Below are positions 1 to 7,933 of a stretch of DNA of 7,933 bases, piece by piece. The stretch covers positions 1 to 7,933 of the forward strand of contig JAURLB010000118.1 of the NCBI GenBank assembly GCA_030831445.1, in the 5' to 3' direction. The notes below the pieces were generated by a model. That model ran no database searches. It was not told the origin of the DNA and was given only the letters and a program-made list of their open reading frames with translations. This stretch comes from Candidatus Nanopelagicales bacterium (GTDB lineage Bacteria; Actinomycetota; Actinomycetes; S36-B12; UBA5976). The first letter of the stretch is position 1; each line of letters starts with the position of its first letter. Made by a program: the position numbers and the translations under genes.

Positions 1-639
1 CAATGTTTCGACATCATGCACCATCAAATCGAGAGAGGCATGCTGTTTGACTACGCCGTTGACTTTTGCTTCAACAAAACCTTTTTTGTAATCAAAGTCA
101 GTCTGTATCCACGGTCCGAACGGCAAGAACGTGTCAAATCCTTTTGCACGTGTCCACTGCCCATCTGTCTTCTGGATGTCTCTTGCAGTCACATCATTGG
201 CAACACTGTAACCAAATACATAATCCATTGCTTCGCCCTTGCTGACATTCCGCGCTGTCTTTGAAATTATCACAGCGAGTTCACTTTCATGTTCAACATG
301 ACTTGATTGCCTCGGAAGCCGGATTGCATCATCTTCTGCAATGAGCGCTGTGGTTGGTTTCAAAAAACAAATGGGTTCCGCCGGAACCTCTCCCCCCATT
401 TCTTTTGCATGATCGGCGTAGTTCTTGCCTATGCCAATCACTTTAGTAGGGATGAGTGGGACCAAGATTTTCACTTCGTCTAGTCTCTTAATAACGCCCG
501 TAGTGCGTATTCCAGTAATTAACGGATGTTCCTGCAAAAAGTGAAATTCGGTGAGAGGCGTTGTATCGCCAATGGCATCTAATCCCTCAACAACTGCATA
601 ATGAACTTCTGACTGATAACTAACACGCGCAAGAAACAC
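1..639 (-). CDS. Fumarylacetoacetate hydrolase (FAH) family protein, 3' part missing at window edge
   Basis: Reading leftwards from a GTG codon at 639-637, 213 codons stay open to base 1. The protein starts MFLARVSYQS and shows FAH-family signatures: GIGKNYADHAKEMG (69-82), a KPTTALIAEDD segment (94-104), HVEHESELAVI (114-124) with the ExE metal pair E118/E120, and YSVANDVTARD (144-154) with the third metal ligand D149. The family cleaves or isomerises C-C bonds in acylpyruvate-type or hydroxymuconate-type diacids using Mg2+ or Mn2+; cytosolic. Relatives are usually about 250-290 residues, so roughly 40-75 are beyond the edge. An AGGAG site at 648-644 overlaps the ilvE stop codon and lies 4 nt before the GTG; the start MxLAR also fits the family. 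It is the third gene of the leuB-ilvE operon. The exact substrate cannot be read from sequence; actinobacterial neighbours of leuB of this type are commonly labelled hydroxyheptadienedioate isomerase without proof. Confidence 0.9.
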   Translation of the reverse strand, partial: MFLARVSYQSEVHYAVVEGLDAIGDTTPLTEFHFLQEHPLITGIRTTGVIKRLDEVKILVPLIPTKVIGIGKNYADHAKEMGGEVPAEPICFLKPTTALIAEDDAIRLPRQSSHVEHESELAVIISKTARNVSKGEAMDYVFGYSVANDVTARDIQKTDGQWTRAKGFDTFLPFGPWIQTDFDYKKGFVEAKVNGVVKQHASLDLMVHDVETL

Positions 640-643
640 TTCT

Positions 644-648
644 CTCCT
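644..648 (-). promoter_or_regulatory. Ribosome binding site of the FAH-family gene
   Basis: AGGAG on the minus strand, with its first bases inside the TAG stop codon of ilvE (649-647). Only 4 nt separate it from the GTG start at 639, so a ribosome terminating on ilvE is already at the next initiation site. This decides the GTG start, since the frame upstream closes at a TGA at 663-661 with no better start codon. Confidence 0.7.
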
Positions 649-1717
649 AACAAAGTTCCATCAACCAGCGATGAGAATCTGATTGAAGTCCAGTTTGAAT
701 TCCAATTAGGTGATTGCGCAACGTCATGGTCACATCACCAGGTTGTCCACTGTTCACACTCCACGTTCCCTGATCGGACTTTATGGTGCCAATTGGTGTA
801 ATGGCGGCCGCAGTGCCGCAGGCAAATACCTCAGTAATTTCTCCTGACTCTAAACCTTTGCGCAAGTCATCGACGGAGATCATTGCTTCACTCGGTTCGA
901 AGCCGAGGTCTTTGCAGAGTGTCAAAATTGAATCGCGTGTGATACCACGCAAGAGCGTGCCTGTGAGACTTGGCGTTACAACTTTTTTGCCATAAACGAA
1001 AAAGAGATTCATACCACCCATCTCTTCAATCCACTTTCGCTCAAGTGCGTCAATCCAAACCACTTGATCGCACCCGTGTTCCGCCGCCTGCGCTTGCGCT
1101 ATCAGTGATGCCGCGTAGTTACCCGCACACTTTGCTTCTCCAGTACCACCAGGAGCCGCTCGCACAAATTCGGTTGAAATCCACACGGACACTGGTTTCA
1201 CGCCTTGCGGAAAATAAGGACCCACGGGCGATGCGATAATAAAGAATGAGTACTGACTTGATGGCCGTACACCTAAACCTACTTCAGTCGCAATCATGAA
1301 TGGACGAATATAAAGTGATTGTTCAGGTCTATCAGAAACCCAGCGACCATCTACTTGCATAAAATTTCGAAGCGAATCGATGAACATTTGTTCTGGCAAC
1401 GCTGGCATTTGTAGCCTGAGGGCAGATTTCATAAAACGATTGGCATTTTGATCTGGCCGAAAGGCATACACATGATTGTTTGGGTGTCGAAATGCTTTTA
1501 ATCCTTCAAATATTGCTTGCCCGTAGTGCATCACACTTGTGGCTGGGTCTAGTGACAGTGGTGCGTAGGGTTGAACTCGCGCGGCATGCCAGCCATCGCT
1601 CTTTGACCAATCAATTTGAACCATATGATCTGTGTAGTACTTGCCAAATCCAGGTTCATCAAAAATTCGCGTCAAATCTTCGTCGGATACGGCGGATGGA
1701 TTTCTTTCAATACGCAC
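647..1717 (-). CDS. ilvE: Branched-chain amino acid aminotransferase
   Basis: Fold-type IV PLP enzyme that interconverts leucine, isoleucine and valine with their 2-oxo acids using glutamate/2-oxoglutarate; cytosolic last step of branched-chain synthesis. The 356-residue protein has normal length. Motifs: [14 protein letters not shown] (64-77); [15 protein letters not shown] (136-150); [15 protein letters not shown] (190-204), where K196 is the expected PLP-binding lysine; [23 protein letters not shown] (215-237); and the phosphate-binding [15 protein letters not shown] (296-310). The start is GTG at 1717-1715, preceded by GAAAGGG (1731-1725) with a 7-nt gap. The start codon lies inside the 3' end of leuB (11-nt overlap), indicating translational coupling. 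The sequence closely fits actinobacterial IlvE of the EEMGGMN type; D-amino acid transaminase or aminodeoxychorismate lyase relatives are shorter and lack these blocks. Confidence 0.96.
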   Translation of the reverse strand: MRIERNPSAVSDEDLTRIFDEPGFGKYYTDHMVQIDWSKSDGWHAARVQPYAPLSLDPATSVMHYGQAIFEGLKAFRHPNNHVYAFRPDQNANRFMKSALRLQMPALPEQMFIDSLRNFMQVDGRWVSDRPEQSLYIRPFMIATEVGLGVRPSSQYSFFIIASPVGPYFPQGVKPVSVWISTEFVRAAPGGTGEAKCAGNYAASLIAQAQAAEHGCDQVVWIDALERKWIEEMGGMNLFFVYGKKVVTPSLTGTLLRGITRDSILTLCKDLGFEPSEAMISVDDLRKGLESGEITEVFACGTAAAITPIGTIKSDQGTWSVNSGQPGDVTMTLRNHLIGIQTGLQSDSHRWLMELC

Positions 1718-2759
1718 TGTCTCGCCCTTTCAATCCTTGCACGATTGCATTACCGATAGCAGAAGTATTGCGTGGCATCGTTCTCGATAACAAATCTGTT
1801 GCGACTGCTTGCTCAACCCAAGAGGCCTCTTGGTGTAAACCAAGGTGTTCAAGCATCATTTTGACACTGAGTATGGCGGCGGTCGGATCGGCAAGTTGTT
1901 GACCTGCAATGTCTGGTGCAGACCCATGTATTGGTTCAAACATTGAAGGAGTTGTGCGCTCTGGGTTGATGTTCCCCGAAGCCGCTAACCCAATTCCTCC
2001 AGTAATGGCAGCGCCGAGATCAGTCAATATATCTCCAAAAAGATTGTCTGTTACAACAACATCGAAGATTTCTGGTTTTGTAACAAAAAACATAGCTGCG
2101 GCATCGACATGAAAATACTGCATAGAAACATTTGGATACTGACCTCCCACCTGAGTAAAGATTCGTTGCCACAATCCGCCAGCCCGAGTCAGCACATTAG
2201 TTTTGTGAATGAGTGTAAGTTGTTGCTTTCGTACGGATGCTAGTTCAAATGCATATCGAATAATGCGTTCAATTCCTTTGTAAGTGTTGACGCTTTCTTC
2301 AATGGCAACCTCATCTGTCGTACCGCCCTGCTGGATTGAACCCTTACCTGCATACAAACCCTCGGTGCCTTCACGACACACAATGAAGTCGATATCGTTG
2401 GTGTTTCTCAATGGGCTTTCAACGCCTGCAAAGAGTCGAATGGGGCGCAAGTTCAGATAGAGATCTAATTCGAACCGTAAGCGCAAGAGCAGTTCTCGTT
2501 CAAGCAACCCTGGTGGAACTTGTGGGTCTCCAACCGCACCTAGCAAGATGGCATCGGTAGTTTTAATTTCTCGCAATACGTCATCGCCGAGTATTTCACC
2601 TGTTTTCAAATAGTGTTGTGCGCCAACTTCAAATGGGACAACTTCAAACTTCACTCCACTCATGTCACTGACGGCTGAGAGAACCTTTAAAGCTTCAATC
2701 ATCACTTCTGGACCTATCCCATCCCCTGAGATGAGACCGATTTTGAATTGCTCTGCCAT
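1707..2759 (-). CDS. leuB: 3-Isopropylmalate dehydrogenase
   Basis: Oxidises and decarboxylates 3-isopropylmalate to 4-methyl-2-oxopentanoate with NAD+, the third leucine-specific step; cytosolic dimer. The protein has 350 residues. Visible: GDGIGPEV (12-19); substrate-binding arginines R95, R105 and R129 in [15 protein letters not shown] and CREGTEG; Y136; HKTNVL with K186; metal ligands D219 (VDAAAMF), D243 and D247 (FGDILTD); and the nucleotide loop [13 protein letters not shown] (275-287). Its Asp-Ile (D283-I284) marks NAD+ preference and separates LeuB from NADP-dependent isocitrate dehydrogenase. The ATG at 2759-2757 has GGAG only 1 nt upstream, too close to work as a normal ribosome binding site, but a TACGCT -10 box 7 nt upstream suggests a leaderless mRNA. 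First gene of the leftward leuB-ilvE-FAH operon, divergent from leuA. Confidence 0.97.
   Translation of the reverse strand: MAEQFKIGLISGDGIGPEVMIEALKVLSAVSDMSGVKFEVVPFEVGAQHYLKTGEILGDDVLREIKTTDAILLGAVGDPQVPPGLLERELLLRLRFELDLYLNLRPIRLFAGVESPLRNTNDIDFIVCREGTEGLYAGKGSIQQGGTTDEVAIEESVNTYKGIERIIRYAFELASVRKQQLTLIHKTNVLTRAGGLWQRIFTQVGGQYPNVSMQYFHVDAAAMFFVTKPEIFDVVVTDNLFGDILTDLGAAITGGIGLAASGNINPERTTPSMFEPIHGSAPDIAGQQLADPTAAILSVKMMLEHLGLHQEASWVEQAVATDLLSRTMPRNTSAIGNAIVQGLKGRDSAY
1725..1731 (-). promoter_or_regulatory. Ribosome binding site of ilvE inside the leuB 3' end
   Basis: GAAAGGG on the minus strand, 7 nt before the ilvE GTG at 1717. It lies wholly within leuB codons, so leuB and ilvE translation are probably coupled. 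The match to the anti-Shine-Dalgarno sequence is only moderate. Confidence 0.5.
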
Positions 2760-2766
2760 ACTCCAA

Positions 2767-2793
2767 AGCGTACAAGGCTTTCCAGTAAGCCAA
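2767..2793 (-). promoter_or_regulatory. Candidate leuB promoter (leaderless start)
   Basis: On the minus strand a -10 element TACGCT occupies 2772-2767. Exactly 7 nt follow (2766-2760) before the A of the leuB ATG at 2759, so the expected transcription start is that A. A weak -35 candidate TTGGCT (2793-2788) sits 15 bp upstream, a shorter spacer than usual. The TANNNT plus 7-nt geometry is characteristic of leaderless actinobacterial genes. The -10 call is better supported than the -35. Confidence 0.5.
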
Positions 2794-2802
2794 TCCGTTA
2801 CT
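2776..2802. repeat. Two short inverted repeats between the divergent promoters
   Basis: GGCTT (2776-2780) and AAGCC (2787-2791) form a 5-bp inverted repeat with a 6-nt spacer. AGTAA (2784-2788) and TTACT (2798-2802) form another with a 9-nt spacer, 19 bp overall. Both lie over the -35 regions of the leuB and leuA-leader promoters, where a repressor or activator could act on both directions. Arms of 5 bp occur by chance, so this is only a candidate operator. Confidence 0.2.
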
Positions 2803-2807
2803 ACACT
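2779..2807 (+). promoter_or_regulatory. Candidate promoter of the leuA leader transcript
   Basis: A -10 element TACACT (2802-2807) is preceded by a -35-like TTTCCA (2779-2784) with an optimal 17-bp spacer. Seven nt separate the -10 from the ATG of the leader peptide at 2815, so transcription should start at or next to that A and the leader peptide would be read from a leaderless 5' end. The geometry mirrors the leuB promoter on the opposite strand. Confidence 0.55.
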
Positions 2808-2814
2808 TTCGCCA

Positions 2815-4658
<1,844 letters not shown>

Positions 4659-4664
4659 GTGGTC

Positions 4665-4979
4665 ATGTCACTACTTCGTCGCCCTGTCGCCTTCCTCGTT
4701 GCATTGACTGACTCAAAGGTGAAAAAGGATTGGGTTACGCTTTCAAAAAGTGTAATTGTTGTAGTTCCTGGCATCTTTGCATTGAGCCGTGGCAGTGTTG
4801 GTAAAAGCTCCATCGCTGGACTCATCGCGCCAGGAATTGCACTTGGCAAGATTGTCAAAGAAGTAAATGAACAAGTAACGCCGCACCACATTGAACGTGC
4901 AGACTTTCTCATTGAAGACACCAAACTAAAATTGACGTCATCAGTCGACACATTCAAGGATCGCTTCAATTCACAATGA
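4665..4979 (+). CDS. Hypothetical 104-residue protein with two hydrophobic stretches, coupled to the P450 gene
   Basis: I do not recognise the family. ATG 4665 is preferred over GTG 4659 because it sits 6 nt after a -10-like TAGAAT and no ribosome binding site precedes either codon. The protein starts MSLLRRPVAF with a basic N-terminus. It has a hydrophobic stretch at about 24-40 (including SVIVVVPGIFAL), a short basic turn (RGSVGK), a second apolar stretch at about 49-64 (SIAGLIAPGIALGKIV), and a charged C-terminal third (65-104). This could be a membrane hairpin or membrane-associated protein, but the stretches are short and contain glycine and proline. There are no cysteines, so it is not a ferredoxin partner for the P450. 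Its TGA overlaps the next ATG (ATGA, 4976-4979), so the two products are probably made together. Base composition resembles the neighbours. Confidence 0.75.
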   Translation: MSLLRRPVAFLVALTDSKVKKDWVTLSKSVIVVVPGIFALSRGSVGKSSIAGLIAPGIALGKIVKEVNEQVTPHHIERADFLIEDTKLKLTSSVDTFKDRFNSQ

Positions 4980-6019
4980 AGCATCCCCGCATCAGCACAC
5001 TCCACGACGTTAAGTCCGCCCTACGAAACACACAAGAGTTCTCGTCAGACTTACAAGGTGATAGGGATGTCCGCGATTACCGGCAACTTCCACTTGAAAT
5101 CGACCCACCACAGCATCACACTTATAGAACACTGCTTTCAGAACTTTTCGTCAAACCTCGCATCCAATCGCTACAACCCCAATTCGATGAAATCGCAGCA
5201 CATATTTTGGCTGAGTTTGAGCAGAGCAATGGCGGAAACTTTGTAGAAGATGTAGCAACTCCATACGTCGTTACCTGCCTAGGCGTGATTTTCAATCGGC
5301 CTCAAGATGTATCCGAATGGCTTGCTTGGGGACCAGATGTGTGGACGGCCGACGGACCTACGAGAGATGGAACGCGACTTCATACGTATCTCGCCGCGGC
5401 ATACCAAGAAGCACTCCACACCTCCAATGATGATGCGTGGTCGTATCTTGCAAAATATCAGATAGCCCAACGAACTATCACGTTTGAAGAATTCAAGGGG
5501 ATGAGTAGCGTGATGCTTGCTGGCGGTCGAGATACTGTCATCAAACTCATCTCGGGTGCCACATGGCATCTTCTGCAAAGCCCAGAAGACGTACAAGCAC
5601 TCCAATCTGGCGAAGTAGACATTCGCAACGCCATCCAAGAATTCCTGCGGTATTTCTCGCCACTGCCTTCAATGTTTCGAGTCGGCACTGATCAACAGCA
5701 CTTGAGTGATAGTGAGAGAAATCCAGATCAATTTATCGAAATTGCATTTGCAGAAGCAAACCATGATCCAACAGCATTCGAACATCCGGAGCGTATCGAT
5801 ATTCGTCGTGGGAAAATTAACCACGTGGCTTTTGGTTTTGGTCCACATACCTGCATTGGAAATCACATCGCTGAAATTGAAACGCTGACAATCTTGCAAC
5901 AGCTCTTAGCAAAACTCTCTTCATGGACCCTTCGCACGCCAGCTAATCTCACCATGATGCAGACTCAACACTCCCAATTCCCAGCTAGCATCCATGTGTT
6001 AGATATCGCCACAAGGTAG
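4976..6019 (+). CDS. Short cytochrome P450 family protein
   Basis: Heme-thiolate monooxygenase family, presumably soluble. The 347 residues contain: the C-helix region EIDPPQHHTYRTLL (41-54, HxxxR-like); I-helix LAGGRDTV (181-188) with the acid-threonine pair D186-T187, resembling GGLDTV of P450cam; K-helix EFLR (222-225, ExxR); ANHDPTAFEHPERI (261-274); and heme loop FGFGPHTCIG (286-295) with thiolate C293. All catalytic hallmarks are intact, so an active heme protein is plausible. It is short for bacterial P450s (about 390-415): the N-terminus enters directly at the segment equivalent to the wlVTryeDV strand, lacking some 40-60 residues. The usual IPAG motif before the ANRDP-like block is absent. 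The start overlaps the previous stop (ATGA) without a good ribosome binding site. No redox partner is encoded in the window. The substrate is unknown; a peroxygenase-like or degenerate P450 cannot be excluded. Confidence 0.9.
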   Translation: MKHPRISTLHDVKSALRNTQEFSSDLQGDRDVRDYRQLPLEIDPPQHHTYRTLLSELFVKPRIQSLQPQFDEIAAHILAEFEQSNGGNFVEDVATPYVVTCLGVIFNRPQDVSEWLAWGPDVWTADGPTRDGTRLHTYLAAAYQEALHTSNDDAWSYLAKYQIAQRTITFEEFKGMSSVMLAGGRDTVIKLISGATWHLLQSPEDVQALQSGEVDIRNAIQEFLRYFSPLPSMFRVGTDQQHLSDSERNPDQFIEIAFAEANHDPTAFEHPERIDIRRGKINHVAFGFGPHTCIGNHIAEIETLTILQQLLAKLSSWTLRTPANLTMMQTQHSQFPASIHVLDIATR

Positions 6020-6032
6020 TAAGTTACGGGCA

Positions 6033-6039
6033 GAGGTGA
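6033..6039 (+). promoter_or_regulatory. Ribosome binding site deciding the tdh start
   Basis: GAGGTGA is a strong match to the anti-Shine-Dalgarno sequence, the best in the window. GAGG ends 8 nt before ATG 6045. It therefore selects ATG 6045 over GTG 6036, which lies inside it, and over ATG 6057, whose gap would be 20 nt. Confidence 0.7.
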
Positions 6040-6044
6040 CCCAA

Positions 6045-7088
6045 ATGGCTTCCACGATGAAAGCTCTAGTCAAAGAGCAATTTGATGGACGTTTCACACT
6101 CGTTGACGTACCCCAACCTCAAGTGAGTGAAACAGATGTCAAAGTACGGGTGCTTCGCACTGGAATTTGTGGCACTGACTTGCATATTGAATCCGGCGAT
6201 GCCTGGGCACAGAAATCGATTCAACTTCCGCTCATCCCAGGCCACGAATTTTGCGGTGAAGTCGTTGAAATTGGTTCTAAGGTCACAACGGTTCAGATTG
6301 GTGACATCATTTCAGGCGAGGGGCATACCGTCTGTGGGCTATGCAGAAATTGTCGAGCGGGGCGTCGACACCTATGCAAGAACACTGAAGGAATTGGCGT
6401 CAACCGCGATGGCGCATTTGCCCAATACGTGAGTATTCCTGAATCAAATGTGTGGATCCATAGTAAAGACATTGATGTGAGTCTGGCAGCAATCTTTGAT
6501 CCATTGGGAAATGCCGTTCATACCGCGCTTACCTACCCAGTTGTTGGTGAGGATGTTGTGATCACTGGAGCAGGACCAATCGGTTTGATGGCAATAAAAA
6601 TTGCTCGGCATATAGGTGCCAGATTTATCGTCATTACCGACGTTGTGGAATCTCGACTTGAGTTGGCTCGACACATGGGTGCAGATCTGGCTATCAACCC
6701 GCAAAACACATCTCTTAAATCTGCTCAACTTGACCTCGGCATGAAAGAGGGCTTTGACATTGCCTGGGAAATGAGTGGACATCACACTGCGTTGCCAGAA
6801 ATAATTGAAAATATGGGGCACGGTGGACGAATTGCACTCCTCGGACTTCCCACCACTTCCATTGACATCGATTGGAACAAAGTTGTCACCCATATGCTCA
6901 CTATCAAAGGAATATATGGAAGAGAGATGTTTGAAACTTGGTACGCAATGACTGCAATGGTGAAAACGGGCCTCGATGTGAGCGATGTTATTTCAGAAGT
7001 CATCCCCGCACGGGAATGGCAGCGAGCCTTTGACACCGCTCGCAAAGCGGCAAGTGGGAAAATTATTATTGATTGGACTGAACTTTAA
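6045..7088 (+). CDS. tdh: L-threonine 3-dehydrogenase
   Basis: Zinc-dependent medium-chain dehydrogenase that oxidises L-threonine to 2-amino-3-oxobutyrate with NAD+; cytosolic, typically tetrameric. From ATG 6045 it has 347 residues, the family length. Visible: catalytic zinc motif ICGTDLHI (41-48, C42) and GHE (66-68); structural zinc cysteines C97, C100, C103 and C111 in the [15 protein letters not shown] segment; [11 protein letters not shown] (118-128); the Rossmann loop GAGPIG (175-180); and [12 protein letters not shown] plus [14 protein letters not shown] (287-300). The last block, with [12 protein letters not shown] (151-162), is typical of threonine dehydrogenase rather than sorbitol or alcohol dehydrogenase. 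kbl overlaps its stop codon by one base, confirming the pathway. It starts 25 nt after the P450 stop, so it may be read through from there; no convincing separate promoter was found. Confidence 0.96.
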   Translation: MASTMKALVKEQFDGRFTLVDVPQPQVSETDVKVRVLRTGICGTDLHIESGDAWAQKSIQLPLIPGHEFCGEVVEIGSKVTTVQIGDIISGEGHTVCGLCRNCRAGRRHLCKNTEGIGVNRDGAFAQYVSIPESNVWIHSKDIDVSLAAIFDPLGNAVHTALTYPVVGEDVVITGAGPIGLMAIKIARHIGARFIVITDVVESRLELARHMGADLAINPQNTSLKSAQLDLGMKEGFDIAWEMSGHHTALPEIIENMGHGGRIALLGLPTTSIDIDWNKVVTHMLTIKGIYGREMFETWYAMTAMVKTGLDVSDVISEVIPAREWQRAFDTARKAASGKIIIDWTEL

Positions 7089-7933
7089 TGTACGCAAAAA
7101 CTCGTGAGGAACTACGGAAGACGCTTTCTGAGATTGCCGATCAAGGTCTTACCAAAGTCGAACGAGTGATCGAGTCTCCGCAAGATGTTCATGTACAGGT
7201 TCAACATAGAGATCTCCTTAACTTTTGCGCAAACAACTATTTGGGTCTAGCCGATCACCCAGACATACTTGAGGCAGCCCACGAAGCGTTGGACATGTAT
7301 GGATTCGGAATGGCGAGTGTGCGATTCATCTGCGGAACTCAAACATTACATACCCAACTTGAATCAGAAATCTCGAAGTTTGTGGGTAAGCCCGCCACGA
7401 TTTTGTTCCCCTCATGTTTTGATGCAAATGCCGGCATTTTTGAGGTGTTACTTTCTGATGAAGATGCAGTTATTTCCGATGAATTGAATCATGCGTCAAT
7501 CATTGACGGAATTCGACTTTGCAAAGCAAATCGCTACCGCTACAAAAATCGAGACATGAAAGACCTTGAAGCCAAACTCATAGAATCAAAGAATGCGCGA
7601 CGCCGTTTAATTGTGAGCGATGGAGTGTTTTCAATGGATGGGTACCTCGCCCCACTTGACGAAATTTGCGAATTGGCCGAGCAATACGACGCGCTCGTCA
7701 TGGTGGACGATTCGCATGCTGTGGGATTTATTGGCGCAACCGGCGCAGGAACAGCCGAATACTTTGGAGTTCAGGACAAGGTTGACATCATTTCGGGCAC
7801 GTTAGGTAAGGCACTTGGTGGAGCAAGCGGCGGTTACATATCAAGTCACCAAGAGATTATTGATCTTCTTCGACAACGAGCACGGCCCTATTTGTTTTCA
7901 AACGCTATCGCTCCCCCAGCAGTAGCCGGTGCG
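7088..7933 (+). CDS. kbl: Glycine C-acetyltransferase (2-amino-3-ketobutyrate CoA ligase), 3' part missing at window edge
   Basis: PLP enzyme of the alpha-oxoamine synthase family; with CoA it cleaves 2-amino-3-oxobutyrate, the unstable Tdh product, into glycine and acetyl-CoA. The frame is open for 282 codons to the last base; the family has about 395-400 residues, so roughly 115 are missing. Seen: [15 protein letters not shown] (44-58), the [17 protein letters not shown] block (76-92), [11 protein letters not shown] (131-141, H135), SDGVFSMDG (177-185), [13 protein letters not shown] (204-216, D207 and H210), and [14 protein letters not shown] (236-249) with the PLP lysine K241. ATG 7088 shares its A with the tdh TAA stop (TAATG); only a weak GGA lies 10 nt upstream, so translation is probably coupled to tdh. 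ICGTQ together with the tdh neighbour favours Kbl over the related BioF, HemA and serine palmitoyltransferase. Confidence 0.95.
   Translation, partial: MYAKTREELRKTLSEIADQGLTKVERVIESPQDVHVQVQHRDLLNFCANNYLGLADHPDILEAAHEALDMYGFGMASVRFICGTQTLHTQLESEISKFVGKPATILFPSCFDANAGIFEVLLSDEDAVISDELNHASIIDGIRLCKANRYRYKNRDMKDLEAKLIESKNARRRLIVSDGVFSMDGYLAPLDEICELAEQYDALVMVDDSHAVGFIGATGAGTAEYFGVQDKVDIISGTLGKALGGASGGYISSHQEIIDLLRQRARPYLFSNAIAPPAVAGA

Noticed and set aside
1480..1902. 140-residue open frame on the plus strand
   Set aside because: It is antisense to the leuB-ilvE junction, where both proteins are clearly conserved; its translation resembles no known family.
2662..2814. Longer plus-strand frame that ends with the leader peptide
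   Set aside because: The part before 2815 is antisense to the leuB start and lies upstream of the proposed promoter; only the last 14 codons make sense as a gene.
4779..4815. Walker A (P-loop) in the 104-residue protein, from SRGSVGKSS
   Set aside because: The motif GxxxxGK[ST] needs Gly or Ala four residues before the GK glycine plus one; that position is Ser, and no other NTPase motif is present.
6020..6044. Promoter or terminator between the P450 gene and tdh
   Set aside because: Only 25 nt, with no hairpin plus T-run and no convincing -10/-35 pair; it contains just the tdh ribosome binding site.
6444..6893. 149-residue open frame on the minus strand
   Set aside because: It lies wholly antisense to tdh, whose motifs are fully intact; it has no recognisable domain or ribosome binding site.

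Overview
The window reads as a chromosomal amino-acid metabolism region of an actinobacterium with moderate G+C (roughly mid-forties percent, estimated by eye). The actinobacterial reading rests on four things: the long two-domain LeuA; the LeuB and IlvE sequences; the leuB-ilvE-FAH gene order; and start codons placed 6-7 nt after TANNNT -10 boxes (leaderless mRNAs). A lower-G+C aquatic lineage (Nanopelagicales/acI-like, or an acidimicrobial one) would fit, but genus cannot be decided from this sequence.

Minus strand, right to left from 2759: leuB (3-isopropylmalate dehydrogenase), ilvE (branched-chain aminotransferase, GTG start overlapping leuB by 11 nt), and a fumarylacetoacetate-hydrolase-family gene (GTG start 8 nt past the ilvE stop codon) that runs off the left edge. 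They form one tightly packed operon.

Plus strand, from about 2815: a 14-codon leucine-rich leader peptide, an RNA pseudoknot with the architecture of the actinobacterial LEU element, then leuA (2-isopropylmalate synthase). Next come a 104-residue protein of unknown function, a short cytochrome P450 whose start overlaps that gene by ATGA, and tdh and kbl (threonine to glycine plus acetyl-CoA). kbl runs off the right edge. All spacings are 25 nt or less, but the small gene appears to have its own promoter lying across the leuA stop codon.

The divergent leuB/leuA control region (2760-2903) is the regulatory centre. Two back-to-back promoters would start transcription at the first base of the leuB and leader-peptide start codons. 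The leuA transcript then carries a leucine-sensing leader whose structures cover the leuA ribosome binding site. LeuA, LeuB and IlvE serve leucine synthesis; Kbl makes acetyl-CoA, a LeuA substrate, although that link is only metabolic logic. No tRNA, rRNA, CRISPR array, insertion sequence or intrinsic terminator was seen. No gene-free stretch exceeds 300 bases; the longest is the 144-base leuB-leuA interval.
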